From positions 310,001 through 374,000 of the forward strand of contig OZ244029.1 of the NCBI GenBank assembly GCA_965214945.1: a stretch of 64,000 nt of DNA, read 5' to 3'. Position 1 is the stretch's first letter, and each line of letters starts with the position of its first letter. A program made the position numbers and the translations under genes. The notes beneath the pieces were generated by a model. It searched no databases. It saw nothing but the letters and a program-made list of their open reading frames with translations, and was not told the DNA's origin. Source of the stretch: JAAXHB01 sp965214945 (GTDB lineage: Bacteria > Actinomycetota > Acidimicrobiia > Acidimicrobiales > Aldehydirespiratoraceae). Below are positions 16,071 to 24,341 of this stretch, in pieces.

Positions 16071-17272
16071 GTTCCGCGACTGAGGTCTACCTCGACCACG
16101 CCGCGTCCTCGCCGCTGCGCGGCGCAGCGCGGGCCGCGTGGCTAGACGCCGCCGACGAGCACTACGCCAACCCGACCGGCACCCACCGATCGGCCCGGCG
16201 CGCACGGCGGGCGCTGGACACGGCCCGTGCTCAGGTGGCCGAAGCCCTCGGCGCCTTGCCGGGCGAGATCGTGTTCACCTCCGGCGGCAGCGAGGCCGAC
16301 AACCTGGCGATCCGAGGCGCCTTGGGAGCGACACCCGCCTCTTCCTCCGGGGCCGCCGCCGGCCGTGTCGCAGTCACCAGCGCGGCCGAGCACCATGCTG
16401 TTCTCGACCCCGTCCGACGCTGCGGCAGGGGTGTGGTCGTGGGCGTCGACCACAGGGGCGTCATCGACTGCGCGGAGTTGACCGCGGCGCTCCAGCGCCG
16501 CCCTGGCGCTGCCGTCGTGTCGGTGATCGCAGTGAACAACGAGACGGGCTCAATCACGCCGCTGCGTGATATCGCCCGGCTTGTGAGAAGGCTGGCGCCC
16601 GAAGCGCTTCTGCACACCGACGCCGTGCAGGCCGTGAACTGGATCGACGCGGCCGTGGAGACCGCTGACTTCGACCTGGTGTCGGTGACCGGCCACAAGG
16701 TGGGCTCGCCGGTCGGCACCGGCGCTCTGGTGGTCCGCAGCGGCGCCGAACTCGAACCGCTTATCGTGGGTGGCGGCCAGGAGCGGGGCCGCAGGGCCGG
16801 CACCGGTGACGTGGCCGGCGCAGCGGCCTTCGCGGCAGCGCTGACCGAGACCGTTGCCCAGCGAGCCGGCAGTGTCACCCGTCTGCGCGTGCTGCGCGAC
16901 CGACTCTTCGACGGGCTCCGTGACCGGCTCGGTGACAGGGTGGTGATCTCGGCCGCCCCGGGTTCTGCGCCCGGCACGCAGCGGAGCCATCTGGCCGCGG
17001 GCATTGCCAACGTGTGCATCCGAGGCGTCTCCAGCGAGGCGCTGCTGTTCCTCATCGACGCGGCCGGGGTTCGGGCCTCTGCGGCATCATCGTGCTCCAG
17101 CGGCGCCCAGGATCCGTCTCATGTGCTGGCCGCTATGGGCGTGCCCCGCGAGCTGGCCCTCGGGTCGCTTCGGCTGTCGCTCGGCCACACCACCCGCGAG
17201 GCCGACATCGAGCGGGCCATCGACGTGATCGTCGCGTCGGTGCGCCGCCTCGACCGCTTCGGGGGAGGCTGA
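16067..17272 (+). CDS. Cysteine desulfurase (NifS/IscS family)
   Basis: A 401-residue aminotransferase class V enzyme that takes sulfur from cysteine for Fe-S clusters and tRNA thiolation. YLDHAASSP opens the protein. VNNETGSI and HTDAVQAV lie in the PLP pocket, Lys211 in TGHKVGSPVGTGAL is the Schiff-base Lys, and RRAGTGDV follows. Cys343 in ASSCSSGAQDPSHV carries the persulfide. The start is the GTG overlapping the rhomboid stop (GTGA). mnmA follows 1 bp after the stop, matching its need for a persulfide donor. Confidence 0.95.
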   Translation: MSSATEVYLDHAASSPLRGAARAAWLDAADEHYANPTGTHRSARRARRALDTARAQVAEALGALPGEIVFTSGGSEADNLAIRGALGATPASSSGAAAGRVAVTSAAEHHAVLDPVRRCGRGVVVGVDHRGVIDCAELTAALQRRPGAAVVSVIAVNNETGSITPLRDIARLVRRLAPEALLHTDAVQAVNWIDAAVETADFDLVSVTGHKVGSPVGTGALVVRSGAELEPLIVGGGQERGRRAGTGDVAGAAAFAAALTETVAQRAGSVTRLRVLRDRLFDGLRDRLGDRVVISAAPGSAPGTQRSHLAAGIANVCIRGVSSEALLFLIDAAGVRASAASSCSSGAQDPSHVLAAMGVPRELALGSLRLSLGHTTREADIERAIDVIVASVRRLDRFGGG

Positions 17273-17359
17273 TATGGCTGCCGTGGCTTCGCTCGACTCA
17301 GGTTCCTCGGTGCCGGTGGCCGGTGAGCGGTCCGCCTCGACCGCTTCGGGGGAAGCTGA
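17245..17359. repeat. 28-bp direct repeat at the desulfurase/mnmA junction
   Basis: Positions 17245-17272 (last codons and stop of the desulfurase) recur at 17332-17359 with one mismatch, 87 bp downstream, inside the mnmA N-terminal extension and in a different reading frame. This looks like a segmental duplication that lengthened the MnmA N-terminus. Confidence 0.8.
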
Positions 17360-18401
17360 CACGGCGCGGGTGCTGGTGGCCATGTCGGGCGGGGTGGACT
17401 CGTCGGTGGCTGCGGCGCTCCTTCTCGATGCCGGGTACGACGTGACCGGCGTCACAATGAAACTCTGGGGCGGCCCCAGCGACACGGGCTGTTGCTCGGT
17501 GTCCGACACAGACGACGCCCGGTGGGCGGCCGATCAGCTTGGCATCGAGCATCACGTGTTCAATTTCGGCGATGACTTCGAGCGTCACGTGGTGGGCCCC
17601 TATGTGGCTGACCATGCCGCAGGCCGAACTCCGAACCCGTGCATTGAATGCAACCGCCATCTGAAGTTCGACCGGCTGCTGCGCCGGGCCGACGCGCTCG
17701 GCTTCGGTTTGGTGGCCACCGGCCATCACGCCCGCATCGTGGACAGCGCCACCGGGCCGCGGCTCGCTCGGGGTGCCGACAGGGCCAAAGACCAGTCCTA
17801 CGTGCTGCACATGCTGAAACCTGCGGTCTTGGCCCGGCTGATGTTCCCCGTGGGAGCCATCACCAAGGCCGAGGTGCGCGCCCAAGCCCGGGCCCGGGGT
17901 CTCGTCACCGCGGCCAAGCCCGACAGCCAGGACGTGTGCTTCATAACCGAGGCGTCCGGACGGAACGCCTTTCTAGGCGAGCGCATCCCGCTTCGGCCCG
18001 GACGGATCGTCGACCGTGCCGGCCGCACACTCGGAGCGGTCGAAGCGGTGGAGATGGTGACCGTAGGGCAGCGCCGGGGCCTGGGCGCGCTGGGCGGCAG
18101 CAGGCCCCGCTACGTGCTCGAAGTGAACGCCGCGTCGGCCACGGTCGTAGTGGGCGACCGAGCCGAACTCGACCGGTCAGTCTTGGCGGTCGAGCATTGG
18201 CACTGGGCCGGCGACGCGGTCGGCGGCCCCCTGGCGGTTCAGGTCTCAGCCCACGGCACCCCCGCCCCGGCCACGGTCACCGCCGACCCCGACGGCACGG
18301 CCACGGTGCGCTGGGCTGCTCCGCACCGTGCGGTGGCTGCCGGCCAGAGCGTGGTGGCCTATGTCGGCGACGTGGTCGTCGGCGGAGGCATCGCCGCCTG
18401 A
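17274..18401 (+). CDS. mnmA: tRNA-uridine 2-sulfurtransferase
   Basis: A 375-residue ATP-dependent thiouridylase that makes s2U34 in tRNAs for Lys, Glu and Gln. The PP-loop is SGGVDSS at residues 38-44. The two catalytic cysteines are Cys123 in RTPNPCIECNRHLKF and Cys222 in DSQDVCFI; GHHAR and KDQSYVL are also conserved. The first ~30 residues (MAAVASLDSG onward) are an Ala/Ser-rich extension absent from most MnmA proteins, created by the direct repeat described separately. The ATG at 17274 directly follows the desulfurase stop. An in-frame start closer to the PP-loop is possible. Confidence 0.95.
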   Translation: MAAVASLDSGSSVPVAGERSASTASGEADTARVLVAMSGGVDSSVAAALLLDAGYDVTGVTMKLWGGPSDTGCCSVSDTDDARWAADQLGIEHHVFNFGDDFERHVVGPYVADHAAGRTPNPCIECNRHLKFDRLLRRADALGFGLVATGHHARIVDSATGPRLARGADRAKDQSYVLHMLKPAVLARLMFPVGAITKAEVRAQARARGLVTAAKPDSQDVCFITEASGRNAFLGERIPLRPGRIVDRAGRTLGAVEAVEMVTVGQRRGLGALGGSRPRYVLEVNAASATVVVGDRAELDRSVLAVEHWHWAGDAVGGPLAVQVSAHGTPAPATVTADPDGTATVRWAAPHRAVAAGQSVVAYVGDVVVGGGIAA

Positions 18402-18454
18402 ACCTCGAGCGACTGGCCGGCATGTCATAATCCGGCGGGTTCGGACGGGTGCGG

Positions 18455-19360
18455 TCAGCTGATGGCGATGCCCCGCTTTGCGGCTGTGGCCATGACGGCT
18501 GCGGGACGGCTGGGTGAGACCAGCACTGAGGCCACCGATAGGTCCCGGCTCTGGCCTCGGCCGGTGACCACCGCGGCCGTTACCGGTTCTTTGAGGCGCA
18601 TTTCCAGAGCAAGCCCGAAGGCTTGGGCAGTCAGATCGGTGGCCGAGGTATCGGCCGGAGCGGGTCCGATTGAAGCAATGCCGCGTCGGGGCAGCGGAAT
18701 AGGCTGCGCCACGGCCATTTGGTCATGTATCACCACTCCCGCCGGCACGAACACCAGCCAGCGGCGGGCCAGCCGAAAAAGCGCGCGACCAGCCAGAGCG
18801 GCGGCCGGCATACCGACCGCCGCAGCAGCTGCGCCGGTCGCCCACTGCCGGTTGGCCAGAAGCAGCGGACCGGCTGCTGCGCCGGCCGCAGCGACCGCCC
18901 AGGCGGGCGCAATCAAGGCGACCAGCGCCGGGCCTGGAGGCCGTAGCAGGAAGCGGCGTTCGTCTCCGTAGCCGCCGGCGTCTACGACGGCCTGGCCGAA
19001 CGCCGGCATCAGCACTGCGACCGCCGCCGCCGCGGCGGCCACCACCATCACGCTGTGGCCGGACCACGAGCGGCTCTCCGCTAGCCCCGCGGCCGCCAGC
19101 AACGCCGCTGCGTTGGCGGGCACGACGACACGGCCGACGGTCAGGGCCACAGCGCCCGGCAGCACCAGCACCACGCCGGTCACGGCGAAGAGCACCCAAA
19201 GGCCTGTTGTGACAGCACCGCGAAAAACGCTGTCGGCGTCGTGCAGCATGTCGCCGTAAGGCGAGCTGAGCGCCGGTGAAAGAGGCGAGGCCAGCGCGGG
19301 TGCCGCGGCGAGCACCCACAAAGCCGCGGCGGCGCCGCGCACGCTAAAAACAGTTCGCAT
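18455..19360 (-). CDS. Conserved actinobacterial membrane protein of unknown function
   Basis: A 301-residue protein with an N-terminal signal or anchor segment (ALWVLAAAPALAS) and about four further membrane segments in the first two thirds. After the membrane part come RRFLLRPPGPALVALIAP and RRWLVFVPAGVVIHDQMA, a soluble pattern I associate with uncharacterised actinobacterial membrane proteins. I do not recognise a function. It converges on mnmA and is divergent from ligA. A GTG one codon upstream of the ATG at 19360 is an alternative start. Confidence 0.75.
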   Translation of the reverse strand: MRTVFSVRGAAAALWVLAAAPALASPLSPALSSPYGDMLHDADSVFRGAVTTGLWVLFAVTGVVLVLPGAVALTVGRVVVPANAAALLAAAGLAESRSWSGHSVMVVAAAAAAVAVLMPAFGQAVVDAGGYGDERRFLLRPPGPALVALIAPAWAVAAAGAAAGPLLLANRQWATGAAAAAVGMPAAALAGRALFRLARRWLVFVPAGVVIHDQMAVAQPIPLPRRGIASIGPAPADTSATDLTAQAFGLALEMRLKEPVTAAVVTGRGQSRDLSVASVLVSPSRPAAVMATAAKRGIAIS

Positions 19361-19403
19361 CACGACGGCCAGTGTGTCACCTGGGTTGCCAGGCGCCCGG
19401 CAA

Positions 19404-19409
19404 TATGCT
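19404..19409 (+). promoter_or_regulatory. Candidate -10 box of ligA that decides its start
   Basis: TATGCT ends 7 nt before the ATG at 19417. If it is the -10 element, the in-frame ATG at 19405 lies inside the promoter and cannot be the start. Confidence 0.4.
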
Positions 19410-19416
19410 CACCCGA

Positions 19417-21585
19417 ATGGCCGACCGCGACGCCGCAGACGGCCTCGACGCCACAGACGCCACTGCAGAAGCCAAAAAAAACACCCCAGCTGCCGACGTC
19501 CCCGCAGACCTGGCTGCCGACGTCCCGGCAGGTTTGGGCGCGCGATTGTCTGCTTCTGCCGCAGACCTGGCTGCGCGCGTCGCGGGGCTGCGCGAGCAGA
19601 TCGTGCGCCACAGCGGGCTGTACTACGCGGGCCGGCCGGAGATACCCGACGCCGACTTCGACGCGCTGCTAGCCGAGCTGACCGCCATTGAGGACGACCA
19701 TCCCGAGCTTGTCACGTCCGACTCACCCACCCAGACTGTCGGATCCGCGCCCGACACAGCGTTCGCGCCGGTGACGCACACCCGGCCGATGCTGTCGCTG
19801 CACAACGCCATGAGCATTGTCGAGCTGCGGGCCTGGAACTCACGCGTGCTGAGGCGCCTCGGCGACAGCGCGAGCATCGGCGCGTATACGGCGGAACTGA
19901 AGTTCGACGGGATGGCCGTTTCTCTGCGATACCACCATGGTGTGCTAGCGCAAGCCTCCACACGCGGCGACGGCCGCGTCGGTGAGGACGTCACACACAG
20001 CATCCGCGCCATCGTCGACATCCCCGACCGTCTCGACACCGATGCGCCGCCCGAGGTGCTGGAAGTCCGCGGCGAGGTATATCTGCGGCTCTCGGCGTTC
20101 GAGGCGCTCAACGAGGCCCAGCGAGCCAAGGGCGCCAAAGCATACGTCAACCCCCGCAACGCCGCGACAGGCTCGCTCCGCCAGAAGGACGCCCGAATAA
20201 CCGCAGAGCGAGGCCTGTCGTTCTGGTGCTATCAGCTCGGTCAGACGGCGCCTGAGAGCGCCACGGCAGCTTCTCACTTCGGCGGGCTCCAGTGGCTCAG
20301 GTCGCTGGGCATGCCCGTCAACGAGCACACGGCGCGTCTCGACGACCTCGGCGCTGTTGAGCGCTACATCGAGGAGTTCACTGCGCGCAGACACGACTTC
20401 GACTACGACTTCGACGGCATGGTGATCAAAGTCGACGACCTCGATCTCCAAGCAGATCTGGGTGCCGACGCCAAAGCGCCCCGCTGGGCGATCGCCTACA
20501 AGCTCCCGCCCGAGGAGCGCACCACGCTGCTGCGGGACATCATGGTGTCGATCGGCCCGTCGGGGCAGGCCACGCCGTTCGCGATGCTCAAACCGGTGTT
20601 CGTCGGAGGCGTGACCGTAACCACGGCCACGCTTCATAACCAAGACCAGGTGGCCGACAAAGACGTGCGGCCCGGCGACACCGTCATAGTGCGCCGCGCC
20701 GGCGACGTTATCCCTGAGGTGGTCGGACCGGTGTTGTCGGCCAGGCCCGTGGCTTCGCAGCCTTGGGAGTTCCCCAGCCGCTGTCCGGTGTGCGGCGAGC
20801 CGCTAAGACGCGACGAGGGCGCGTCGGCCACGTTCTGCGTGAACTACGACTGCGCCCGCCAGGTGCGGGGACGCATCGAGCATTTCGTAAGCCGCGGCGC
20901 GATGGACATCGGGTGGCTGGGAGAGCGCAGCATCGACCGCTTCGTCACCGAGGGGCTGATCGGCGACGCAGCCGACCTCTACCGTCTGGACTTCGACCGC
21001 GTCGGCGAAATGGACGGCTTCGGCACCGTGTCGGTAAGAAACCTCCGCAATGCCATCGAGCAGAGCAAACAGCAGCCGCTAGCCCGGCTGCTGTTCGGGC
21101 TGAGGATCCCCGAGATTGGCCATGCCAACGCCGAGCTGCTGGCCTCGGAGTTCGGGTCGGTCGACGCCATCTTGGACGCCGACGAGGAAAGGCTCGCCGA
21201 AGTGAGGGGTTTCGGTCCGGTGATCGCCGCCGCGGTGCGCCGCTTCTTCGACGACCCGAGGTCTCGCAAGCTGATAGAGCGCCTGCGCGATGCCGGCGTG
21301 CGCATGACCGCAAGCGCCGGGCTGGTGCCAGAGGTGCCTCAAACACTGGCCGGTGCCTCAGTGGTGGTGACCGGCGAACTCGCCGACATGACCCGCAGTC
21401 AAGCCCTCGCCGAGATCGTCGCTCGCGGCGGCAAGTCTCCTGGCAGCGTCTCAGGCCGCACGGCCGCGCTGGTGGTCGGTGCCAACCCCGGTGCCTCCAA
21501 GCTTACGAAGGCGGAAGCGCTCGGCGTTCCGGTGATAAGCGAAGCTGGCTTTCTGCGTCTGCTCGAGACCGGCGGACTCAGCTAA
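19417..21585 (+). CDS. ligA: NAD-dependent DNA ligase
   Basis: A 722-residue LigA that seals nicks in replication and repair. The order is domain Ia (YYAGRPEIPDADFDALL), adenylation domain with the AMP-linked Lys162 in AELKFDGMAVSL, OB fold, and a four-Cys zinc finger (CPVCGEPL, then CVNYDCARQ). Helix-hairpin-helix repeats and a C-terminal BRCT domain (AGASVVVTGELADMTR) follow. Roughly 50 extra N-terminal residues are Asp/Ala-rich and contain a duplicated 24-bp unit (19489-19512, 19513-19536) and an A8 run at 19474-19481. The start is chosen from the upstream TATGCT; ATG 19405 is the alternative. Confidence 0.95.
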   Translation: MADRDAADGLDATDATAEAKKNTPAADVPADLAADVPAGLGARLSASAADLAARVAGLREQIVRHSGLYYAGRPEIPDADFDALLAELTAIEDDHPELVTSDSPTQTVGSAPDTAFAPVTHTRPMLSLHNAMSIVELRAWNSRVLRRLGDSASIGAYTAELKFDGMAVSLRYHHGVLAQASTRGDGRVGEDVTHSIRAIVDIPDRLDTDAPPEVLEVRGEVYLRLSAFEALNEAQRAKGAKAYVNPRNAATGSLRQKDARITAERGLSFWCYQLGQTAPESATAASHFGGLQWLRSLGMPVNEHTARLDDLGAVERYIEEFTARRHDFDYDFDGMVIKVDDLDLQADLGADAKAPRWAIAYKLPPEERTTLLRDIMVSIGPSGQATPFAMLKPVFVGGVTVTTATLHNQDQVADKDVRPGDTVIVRRAGDVIPEVVGPVLSARPVASQPWEFPSRCPVCGEPLRRDEGASATFCVNYDCARQVRGRIEHFVSRGAMDIGWLGERSIDRFVTEGLIGDAADLYRLDFDRVGEMDGFGTVSVRNLRNAIEQSKQQPLARLLFGLRIPEIGHANAELLASEFGSVDAILDADEERLAEVRGFGPVIAAAVRRFFDDPRSRKLIERLRDAGVRMTASAGLVPEVPQTLAGASVVVTGELADMTRSQALAEIVARGGKSPGSVSGRTAALVVGANPGASKLTKAEALGVPVISEAGFLRLLETGGLS

Positions 21586-21602
21586 GGCTCACACAGGAAC
21601 GG

Positions 21603-22067
21603 CTAGGAGACTTCGAAGCACCAGCTGATCGAGCCTTTGTCGGCTGGCCTGGAGATCAGGGCATATGAGGCGGTCACGCAGTTGGCGTCGGGCGACAGCG
21701 CCGCGATGAGCCGGCCTTCCCCGGGCGCGAACTCCCACAGGTTCAAAGCTCTCGAGTGGTCCACTTCGGCGGTCACATCGATCCCGTCGGAGAAGCGGTC
21801 GTTCAGGTGGATCACCAGCGACGTGAGCCGATAGCGGGCGTCCAAGTCCACCCCCACACGGCTCTGCCGCGGCACCTCGTCGCCTCGGGCCGGGATCAGC
21901 CGGTTGACGGCCGGGTCGGCGCTGACCGCCAGGTCGTCGCGCCCGCCGCCGTTGCTGCCCACCAGCGCTGCGATCACCAGCGCGGCCGCGCCCGCGACGA
22001 ATAGCGCCGCGATCACCGAGTAGACGAGACGAGAGCTGCGCGCCACCCGCACCGTCGTGTGCCTCAT
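21603..22067 (-). CDS. Hypothetical single-span membrane protein
   Basis: A 154-residue protein. A basic N-terminus (MRHTTVRVARSSR) is followed by one hydrophobic helix and then an extracytoplasmic domain of about 110 residues that ends with a Cys in SISWCFEVS. A second Cys lies in DANCVTASY, so a disulfide outside the membrane is possible. I do not recognise the family. ATG 22067 is preferred; an ATG four codons upstream (22079) is also in frame. The gene converges with ligA and is divergent from the PASTA protein, with only about 25-35 bp between starts. Confidence 0.6.
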   Translation of the reverse strand: MRHTTVRVARSSRLVYSVIAALFVAGAAALVIAALVGSNGGGRDDLAVSADPAVNRLIPARGDEVPRQSRVGVDLDARYRLTSLVIHLNDRFSDGIDVTAEVDHSRALNLWEFAPGEGRLIAALSPDANCVTASYALISRPADKGSISWCFEVS

Positions 22068-22089
22068 ATCTGAGATCATTACAGACCGG

Positions 22090-22095
22090 TACGGT
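22090..22095 (+). promoter_or_regulatory. Candidate -10 box of the PASTA protein gene that decides its start
   Basis: TACGGT ends 7 nt before the ATG at 22103. The alternative GTG start at 22094 would lie within it, so the ATG is favoured. Confidence 0.4.
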
Positions 22096-22102
22096 GACCG
22101 CG

Positions 22103-24010
22103 ATGGCGACGACCTCCTTCGATGACCGCTACCGGCTTCAGCAGCTCGTCGGCTCGGGTGCCGACGCTTCGGTCTACGTCGCCGACGACCTAACGCTGAA
22201 CCGCCGGGTGGCGGTGAAGGTGTTCGCCCACGAGTTCGCCACCGCGGATGGATTCGGCGAGCGTTTCGAGGCGGCGTGCGCGGCCGCTTCGGCGTTGAGC
22301 CACCCGAATCTGCTGGAGGTCTACGACTGGGGCCGGACGCCGGTGTGCTACCTGGTGACGGAGCTTGCCTTCGGAGGCAGCCTGCGTGCGATGCTCGACG
22401 CCGGAGAGCGGCTCTCACAGGCTCAAGCACTGGTCGTGGGTCTCGAGGCCGCCAGGGCGTTGGAGCATGTCCACTCCGCGGGGCTGGCCCACGGCAGTGT
22501 CAGGCCGTCCAATCTGCTGTTCGACTTAGACGCCAGACTGCGCCTCGCCGACGCAGGTCTCGCAGCGGCGCTGGCCGCTGGTGGCCGGGAGGCTCCGGCC
22601 GGCTACGCCCCGCCCGAACAGGGCTCCGGCGGCGACAGTTCCGGTGGCGACCCGTCCGGCGATGACCTGTTCGGCGGCCGGGCCGCCGACCTCTACAGCC
22701 TCGCCGTGACGCTGTGCGAGGCGATCACGGGAGAAGCGCCAGACGGGCTGTCGATGCCTGAAGCGGACGCGCCAGATTCGGCCCTGAGCCCGCTCTGGTA
22801 CGCGGTCGGGCCGGCGACCGCGCCCGATCCGCAAGACCGGCCGTCAGCGGCCGAGTTCGCCGCCGACTTACTGGCCATGGCGGAGCTGTTGTCGCGGCCC
22901 GAGCCGATGCGGCTGGCAACGACCCCCGCCGCCGGGCATGAACGATTCTCAGCTGTCCGTGTCGGTGAGGCATCCCCAACCCCTGCGGGGCACGGCAGGC
23001 AGCCCGGCGCGAGCGTGCCGTCGGAGCCGCCGCCCGGCTGGTCTGGCAATTGGCCCAAGGAGGCCCACGCTCCGTCTGGCGCTTCACTCGCGGAGGCGTC
23101 CCCGATCCCGCTCGACGACCCGCCGCGCCGCAGGTGGCCCGGCCTGTTGCTCGCAGTTGTGATGGTTCTGGCTTCAGCGGGCGGCGGCGTATGGCTGTGG
23201 CGCAACAGCATGGACAACCCATCGCTCGTGCCCGACCTGCTTGGGGCGAGCCGCGGAGCTGCGGCAGCGGTGGCGGTCGAGAATAGCTGGCAGGTTGAGG
23301 AGATACTGGTGAGGGCCCCCGACACCGAGCCGGGCGAGGTGGTGCGCACAGAGCCCACGGCGGGTGAGGCGCTGAATGAGGCGTCGACTCTGAAGTTGTT
23401 CGTGTCGTTGGGTGAGCCGTTGGTCCGTGTTCCCGACGTATACGCCCTGACTGTCAGCGACGCCGAAGCCTTAGCTGGCGAGTTCGGCCTGGTGGTGGTG
23501 GGGCAAACGCCTGTCAGCGACGTGAGAATCCCGGAGGGGTTTGCTGTGGGAGTGGACGTGCCCGGCGGCGTCTACGAGCTGGAGGCAGGCGACGAGGTAC
23601 GCCTGCTGGTCTCCAGCGGGCCTGCCGATCAGATCGTGCCACTAGTGCCTCCGGGTCGCATGCTGGCCACGGCCGAGCAGGTGCTGCTGTTCGCGGGCCT
23701 TCTGCCGTCCCGTGTGCAGGAATTCTCTCGAGAGGTAGCCGAAGGGGAAGTGATCGGCTTCGACCCCCCAAGCGGCACGGCCGTTCCGCCAGGCAGTGTG
23801 GTGACAGTGATCGTGTCGCAGGGACCGTCACAGATCGAGATCCCAAATGTGATCGGTATGGACGCCGAGAGCGCGGTCGAGCTGCTCGAGCAGCTGGGAT
23901 TCGCGGTTACGCGGGACGGAAGCGATGGCCCGCGGGTGGTGTCCACCGATCCGCCTCCCGGCGAGTTCGCTGCGCTCGGTGCTGCGGTGGTGATATCGAG
24001 CGACGAGTGA
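22103..24010 (+). CDS. PASTA-domain Ser/Thr kinase-like membrane protein, probable pseudokinase
   Basis: A 635-residue protein built like PknB: kinase-fold domain (1-~260), Gly/Ser/Asp-rich linker, one membrane helix (LLLAVVMVLASAGGGVWLW) and four PASTA repeats outside. The Gly-rich loop (VGSGADASVY) and the VAIK Lys39 are present. The catalytic HRDxKxxN loop reads HGSVRPSN (His130-Gly-Ser132), so the catalytic Asp is Ser. DFG reads DAG at 150-152. Phosphotransfer is therefore unlikely, and a ligand-sensing or scaffold role at the cell wall is inferred, as for actinobacterial MviN-type pseudokinases. It lies between ligA and gatC. Low activity by an unusual mechanism cannot be excluded. Confidence 0.88.
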   Translation: MATTSFDDRYRLQQLVGSGADASVYVADDLTLNRRVAVKVFAHEFATADGFGERFEAACAAASALSHPNLLEVYDWGRTPVCYLVTELAFGGSLRAMLDAGERLSQAQALVVGLEAARALEHVHSAGLAHGSVRPSNLLFDLDARLRLADAGLAAALAAGGREAPAGYAPPEQGSGGDSSGGDPSGDDLFGGRAADLYSLAVTLCEAITGEAPDGLSMPEADAPDSALSPLWYAVGPATAPDPQDRPSAAEFAADLLAMAELLSRPEPMRLATTPAAGHERFSAVRVGEASPTPAGHGRQPGASVPSEPPPGWSGNWPKEAHAPSGASLAEASPIPLDDPPRRRWPGLLLAVVMVLASAGGGVWLWRNSMDNPSLVPDLLGASRGAAAAVAVENSWQVEEILVRAPDTEPGEVVRTEPTAGEALNEASTLKLFVSLGEPLVRVPDVYALTVSDAEALAGEFGLVVVGQTPVSDVRIPEGFAVGVDVPGGVYELEAGDEVRLLVSSGPADQIVPLVPPGRMLATAEQVLLFAGLLPSRVQEFSREVAEGEVIGFDPPSGTAVPPGSVVTVIVSQGPSQIEIPNVIGMDAESAVELLEQLGFAVTRDGSDGPRVVSTDPPPGEFAALGAAVVISSDE

Positions 24011-24025
24011 GTGTGGGCCGGGGCG

Positions 24026-24031
24026 TAGCCT
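24026..24031 (+). promoter_or_regulatory. Candidate -10 box of gatC (leaderless type)
   Basis: TAGCCT ends 7 nt before the gatC GTG start, the same word and spacing as upstream of prfA. Confidence 0.4.
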
Positions 24032-24038
24032 GAGCGAC

Positions 24039-24341
24039 GTGGCCGCTCCCATCACCCGCGACCAGGTGGCCCGCATCGCCGAGCTGGCCCGCCTTCGCTT
24101 CAGCGACGACGAACTCGACCGGCTCTCTGCTGAGATGTCCGCAGTGCTCGATCACGCCGCCGACGTGGAGGCGCTCGACTTGGCGGGCGTCGAACCAGCC
24201 GCCCATCCGCTGCCGCTAAAGAACGTCACGCGCAGTGACGAAGTCCGGCCTTCGCTCGACCGTGATGAGGTGCTCGCCCAGGCGCCTTCGGCGTTGGAGG
24301 GGCGTTTCCGGGTGCCTCCGATACTGGGAGAGCCGGCTTGA
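24039..24341 (+). CDS. gatC: Asp/Glu-tRNA amidotransferase subunit C
   Basis: A 100-residue GatC, the small subunit that wraps around GatA and stabilises the GatCAB complex. It shows VARIAELARLRFSDDELDRL, the internal VEALDLAGVEP and the C-terminal FRVPPIL. It starts at GTG with a -10-like box just upstream, suggesting its own leaderless promoter. The gatA start overlaps its stop (TTGA). Confidence 0.94.
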   Translation: MAAPITRDQVARIAELARLRFSDDELDRLSAEMSAVLDHAADVEALDLAGVEPAAHPLPLKNVTRSDEVRPSLDRDEVLAQAPSALEGRFRVPPILGEPA

